Source of the DNA: an uncultured Clostridia bacterium
Lineage (GTDB): Bacteria; Bacillota; Clostridia; UBA1381
Reading direction: 5' to 3'
DNA length: 64,000 nt
NCBI GenBank assembly: GCA_934462715.1
Contig: CAKSIJ010000007.1
Coordinates: 62,001-126,000 of the forward strand
Shown here: positions 60,710 through 64,000 of the stretch, in pieces
How the letters are laid out: each line of letters begins with the position of its first letter
Numbering within the stretch: the first letter of the stretch is position 1
Notes under the pieces: model-generated
What the model was told of the DNA's origin: nothing
Database searches by the model: none
What the model saw: the letters and a program-made list of their open reading frames with translations, nothing else
Position numbers and translations under genes: made by a program

Positions 60710-62333
60710 TTATAACTTCTTTAGTTGCATTAATTTTCCTGTGTGCGCTGCTTTATGGATAGCAGATGTAATAAAAACGGCTGCTTTCATCGGTACAATT
60801 TCAGTATGTACTACTGCAATATGATCATCGGCACCATATTTATAATTGCGATACTTTGCTGAGCCGAACATATCTATTGTAGTTGTATTTTCGGAGAAAA
60901 TTTGAACATCGTTTGATATATAAGCTGAAATTCCTTCATTCGCTTCTCCGGCAGTAACAAAAGGTATTTTTCCGGCAATTCTATCAGAACTTTTTAATCG
61001 CTTACCGTCTTTTTAAAATCTTCTAAGGTCGGTTTTGTATCAACGGGTACAGATTGATTCCAATCAGCACCGTTTGCCGGGTCAACAGTTCCTTCAAAAT
61101 ACTCATTTTCCGTAAAAATATTGAGCTTGGATTTACCGAAACGCACCAAATCTATAATTTCCTGATAGCGCTCTCCGGCTCTGTCGGTATCAAACAAATT
61201 ACAGTTCGCCTTTCTGCGGTTTGTTCTTGTATAGCCGTCGTTTGAAAAATCTATAAATTTAACAATATCATCTTTTTGATGCGCTTCTCCCGCCCTGAAA
61301 ACATATACATGGGTTTGCACGCTTGATTTACCTATAAATAAATCTATAGGCATTTTTATGCTTGCAAGAAGTGTGCTGTGTTTTAAAATATTTCTATTAT
61401 AGGTGACGGCTTTTCCCGACCCTGCTGAGCTTTGAATAATAATTGCAGCATAGCCTTTTTCCATCATCGAAAGAGCTTTTTCAACAAATACCATGCCGTT
61501 TCCGACAGCAGAATACGGAGGATTAAGCACAAAGGCGGTAGCGGGAAATTTTTCTTCATCTTTCGTAAAGCCGTAATTACCGTTAAATTTCAAAGAGTCA
61601 TCATTTAAAATATTTGAGCTTCCGTCGCCCATTAAAATCATATTTAATATAGCAAGCATATATACACCGGGAAGAATTTCAAGACCGAGCAATTGTTTTG
61701 CTTTAATTTCCACGGTTTTCTTTTTAAGCTCATCGGGAGATTTTATTGTGTTCTTTGCGTCTATCAGCATTTCATTCATCGCCGCAACAAGATATACACG
61801 GTCGTTTTCGCCGAGCCCCTTTTCGTTTTGATAAATGTCATTATTAAGCTTCACAAGACTTGCTTCAATTTCACGCTCTCTGTGTTCTTTTAATTTTTCA
61901 AGCTCTTCCTGCGATAATTGCAGTTTTTTTACTTTATCAATAAAGGCATTAAAGTTTTCACTTTTAAGAAATGACAAATCGGTATAATCATCAACCTTTT
62001 GACCGTAACCAAGGTTTTTCTTTGAAACATAATATACTCCGATCTGATGCTCGATTTTACCGAACTGATTTTTATAACCGGTTACACCGATAGCTATAAT
62101 ATCGGTGTAATCGGATAGCTTTTCAAGTTCTTATCCGTCAAAAGCAATTTTGCGTCGGGTCGGTTTCCGCCTTTACCGCCGCTTTTGGAGTGATAATCAC
62201 TTAATGCCTGGTCAATATCACTGCTTAATGATTTCTGTTCGAGTTTATAGTCCAATTTATAAGATTTAAGCCAACCGTTTACCAAATCTGTTATATTCGG
62301 TTCTATTGATTATACAGCTTTTTTTGTTGTCAT
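60710..62333 (-). pseudogene. Remains of a DNA adenine methylase plus specificity subunit
   Basis: Three parts lie in order. (1) ATG 62333 with GGAGG opens MTTKKAV then TAA; the frame goes on with SIEPNITDLV, then WLKSYKLDYKLEQKSL to about 62106. (2) Another frame from about 62108 to 60994 carries DIIAIGVTGYKNQFGKIEHQ, KKLQLSQEELEKLKEHRERE, ENDRVYLVAAMNEML, the methylase motif AFVLNPPYSAVGNG and DLFIGKSSVQTHVYV. The FxGSG-type AdoMet motif is absent. (3) 60710-60993, a third frame, has SSDRIAGKIPFVTAGEANEG and TTTIDMFGSAKYRNYKYG, a type I S-subunit-like recognition domain. Premature stop, frameshifts and deletions make it inactive. Confidence 0.78.
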
Positions 62334-62426
62334 TTAATTTGCCTCCATAGTCTTTTAATAACGTTCATATTAATTGACATTATTATCAATACAACTGCAA
62401 TAATAATTTACAATATATCATTGTGT

Positions 62427-62455
62427 ATTATATCATAACAGATTATGAAAATCAA
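62427..62455 (-). promoter_or_regulatory. Promoter of the decayed methylase gene
   Basis: On the minus strand TTGATT (62450-62455), 17 bases, TATAAT (62427-62432), about 90 bases before the old start codon. It remains intact although the gene is broken. Confidence 0.65.
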
Positions 62456-62526
62456 TATTTTGTTGTGAGTTTCGGCATTTTTATACTGTCTTTGATTGCC
62501 GCATTATATTATTTGAAAGAACGTAA

Positions 62527-63465
62527 TTATTTAAATATTTCCTTAAAGTCAGCAGCGGCAAGCAATGCGCACAGAACAACCGCCGCCGAGCAAATGATGG
62601 TTCTCGGATTAAAAGCACCGTAATTATGCAATATAATCACCGAAAAAATCATTGCCCATGCGGTATATGTAATATTAAGCCCCATTGCCTTTGCCACTCC
62701 GAGCTTTGCAATTGCCTTATAGTAAAGCAAATACGATACGGTTGCAAAAAATGCCGCTGCCGCAATAATCAACAGTACTGTCACATTTTCGGGTTTGAAC
62801 AAGCCTAAAGTAAGCTTTACTCCTCCGAGCAGCGGAATTATTATAATTCCATATATCGCAGCCGACACTATCTGGCGAATTTGCAGAGCAAACTCGCTTT
62901 TAATGCAGTGCTTTTTAAAGCATTTCGACAAAATAACGCCCTCGCTTCCCCAGCCGAATGCACACATAAGCACGCCTGTTAAGCCAAGCCGAAAATCCTG
63001 TATATCAATTTGGGGAGAGTAGCTGAGGGCAAAAACTCCAAACAGAGTGCATAAAAGGAATATCCATTGATACCACCGGATTTTTTCTTTTAAAAATATG
63101 TATGCCAAAAGACTGCCTATTGCAGGATAAACAGCGCTTGCAACGGCTCCGACCGACGCACCCATATATTTGACCGCAATCACATAGCCGGTCATTCCTA
63201 TCGGACCGCCTATTGCGGAAGAAATCAGTAAATACCCGTACCCTCCTCCGGGTTTGAATATGCCGGCGATTTTTTTCAGATTACCGCACGCTGTGTTCAT
63301 TATAAGCAAATATATCCCGGATAACATATCGTGAATAAATGTGCTTATAAACGGTGCCAAAAATATTCCGTTGCTTCCGGAGATAAACGGTGACAAGGAC
63401 AGAGCTATTCCAAGAATTACAGTTTCCAACGCCCATGTAATTCCGGCAAAAATACCGCAAAGCAT
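62527..63465 (-). CDS. EamA/DMT-family transporter
   Basis: 312 residues with ten hydrophobic segments in two similar halves, typical of drug/metabolite transporters. Motifs include IGGPIGMTGYVIAVKYMGAS and SAVYPAIGSLLAYIFLKEKI in the first half and a similar YKAIAKLGVAKAMGLNITY in the second. It exports or imports a small metabolite; the family does not give the substrate. ATG 63465 (AAAGGGGGATTTTTG upstream) overlaps the stop of the upstream HAD gene by one base, so the two form an operon. Confidence 0.82.
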   Translation of the reverse strand: MLCGIFAGITWALETVILGIALSLSPFISGSNGIFLAPFISTFIHDMLSGIYLLIMNTACGNLKKIAGIFKPGGGYGYLLISSAIGGPIGMTGYVIAVKYMGASVGAVASAVYPAIGSLLAYIFLKEKIRWYQWIFLLCTLFGVFALSYSPQIDIQDFRLGLTGVLMCAFGWGSEGVILSKCFKKHCIKSEFALQIRQIVSAAIYGIIIIPLLGGVKLTLGLFKPENVTVLLIIAAAAFFATVSYLLYYKAIAKLGVAKAMGLNITYTAWAMIFSVIILHNYGAFNPRTIICSAAVVLCALLAAADFKEIFK

Positions 63466-64000
63466 CAAAAATCCCCCTTTATCACTCCAAAAATATGCGA
63501 AACATCAGGTATGGCTGCGTCCGCATACTGCCTTGCAAGCTCATTTTTGCCGACGCATACCGAAAAAATGCCGGCATTTTTTGCAAAGCATATATCTGTA
63601 ATTGTATCTCCTGCCATTATTATATTTTCACACGGAATACCAAAATCCGCAGAAAAGTCCAAAACACACTGCGGATTTGGTTTAACCGGAGTTTTTCCGT
63701 CATCTGTATAAACTCTTGTGAATAAATCACCGATTCCGAGCTTTTCAAGACATTTATGCGTGATTTTATAATTATCCGTCGTAACGACCGCAAGCTTTAT
63801 TCCGTTGGATTTCAGCTTTCGCAAAACATCTGCAAGGTTGTCGCAGACAGGCTTTACCTCTCCGCAATCCGCATTTTTTTCATATGCCTCAATCGTCATT
63901 TCAACCGCACATTCCGGTTTTATATCAACACCGTATGCTTTCAGAATTTTATATACCGCCATTCCTATCTGCTCATACGTTCCTTTGCATAAAAGCCCGT
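63465..64000 (-). CDS. HAD-family hydrolase, 5' end beyond the window
   Basis: About 178 codons are visible and the frame stays open to the window edge. It shows the HAD motif II in AVVTTDNYKITHKCLEKLG, motif III Lys in VKPNPQC and motif IV in IIMAGDTITDICFAKNAG. The nucleophile motif (DxDGT) must lie outside the window. The cap region resembles beta-phosphoglucomutase/Gph phosphatases. It probably removes phosphate from a small metabolite. Coupled to the DMT transporter by TGATG overlap, which may hint that the transporter moves a related compound. Confidence 0.82.
   Translation of the reverse strand, partial: GLLCKGTYEQIGMAVYKILKAYGVDIKPECAVEMTIEAYEKNADCGEVKPVCDNLADVLRKLKSNGIKLAVVTTDNYKITHKCLEKLGIGDLFTRVYTDDGKTPVKPNPQCVLDFSADFGIPCENIIMAGDTITDICFAKNAGIFSVCVGKNELARQYADAAIPDVSHIFGVIKGDF

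Overview
The window looks like chromosomal DNA from an anaerobic, probably gut-associated member of the Clostridia (Oscillospiraceae/Lachnospiraceae-like). The evidence is the low to moderate GC, strong GGAGG ribosome binding sites, sigma-A promoters of the TTGACA-17-TATAAT type, several surface proteins with 'stalk' (copper-amine-oxidase N-terminal-like) domains, an arginine-phosphatase homologue, a SpoIVFB-like protease, and many small carbohydrate-uptake loci each paired with an AraC-type regulator. No rRNA, tRNA or CRISPR array was seen.

Layout. 0-2.8 kb: the tail of a BioY-like transporter, then uronate (pectin) catabolism, kduI and kduD, with a galactose-binding-like domain fused in frame to KduI. 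2.8-9.4 kb: a SleB-type hydrolase, the polyamine transporter potABCD and a CHAP hydrolase. 9.4-20.5 kb: metF, then an amino-sugar cluster (NagB-ROK fusion, N-acetylhexosamine kinase, nucleotidyltransferase, GH109-like oxidoreductase), two AraC regulators, a sugar isomerase, a second Gfo/Idh oxidoreductase and an aldo/keto reductase. 20.5-30 kb: a sugar-sensing three-component set (response regulator, histidine kinase, sugar-binding lipoprotein) and an mglBAC-type sugar transporter, separated by a ~690-bp foldback element. 30-35 kb: a frameshifted gene, two cyclophilins and gyrA. 35-41 kb: the branched-chain amino acid transporter livKHMGF. 41-45 kb: a 1027-residue GH106-like enzyme and a divergent AraC regulator. 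45-54 kb: a housekeeping run (M50 protease; then on the minus strand tilS, ftsH, glmM, rnhA, ywlE-like, rimI, tsaD and a GNAT gene). 54-57 kb: a GH26-like stalk protein and a DUF6062 protein. 57-62.4 kb: a decaying region with a broken secreted-protein gene, a structured non-coding segment, a truncated aldo/keto reductase and the remains of a DNA modification system. 62.5-64 kb: a DMT transporter and a HAD hydrolase that runs off the window.

How the genes fit together: KduI/KduD and the GH106-like enzyme suggest use of pectin or rhamnogalacturonan. NahK, the nucleotidyltransferase, NagB-ROK and the GH109-like enzyme suggest use of GalNAc/GlcNAc from glycans. Two near-identical 33-bp palindromes lie at the same distance upstream of nahK and glmM, which suggests that hexosamine salvage and cell-wall amino-sugar synthesis may share a control element. 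Three AraC genes are divergent from enzyme genes, and at each the opposing promoters overlap. The strongest candidates for something undescribed are the twin palindromes, the foldback element with covarying hairpins, the palindrome carrying two face-to-face promoters, and the structured segment in the decayed region.
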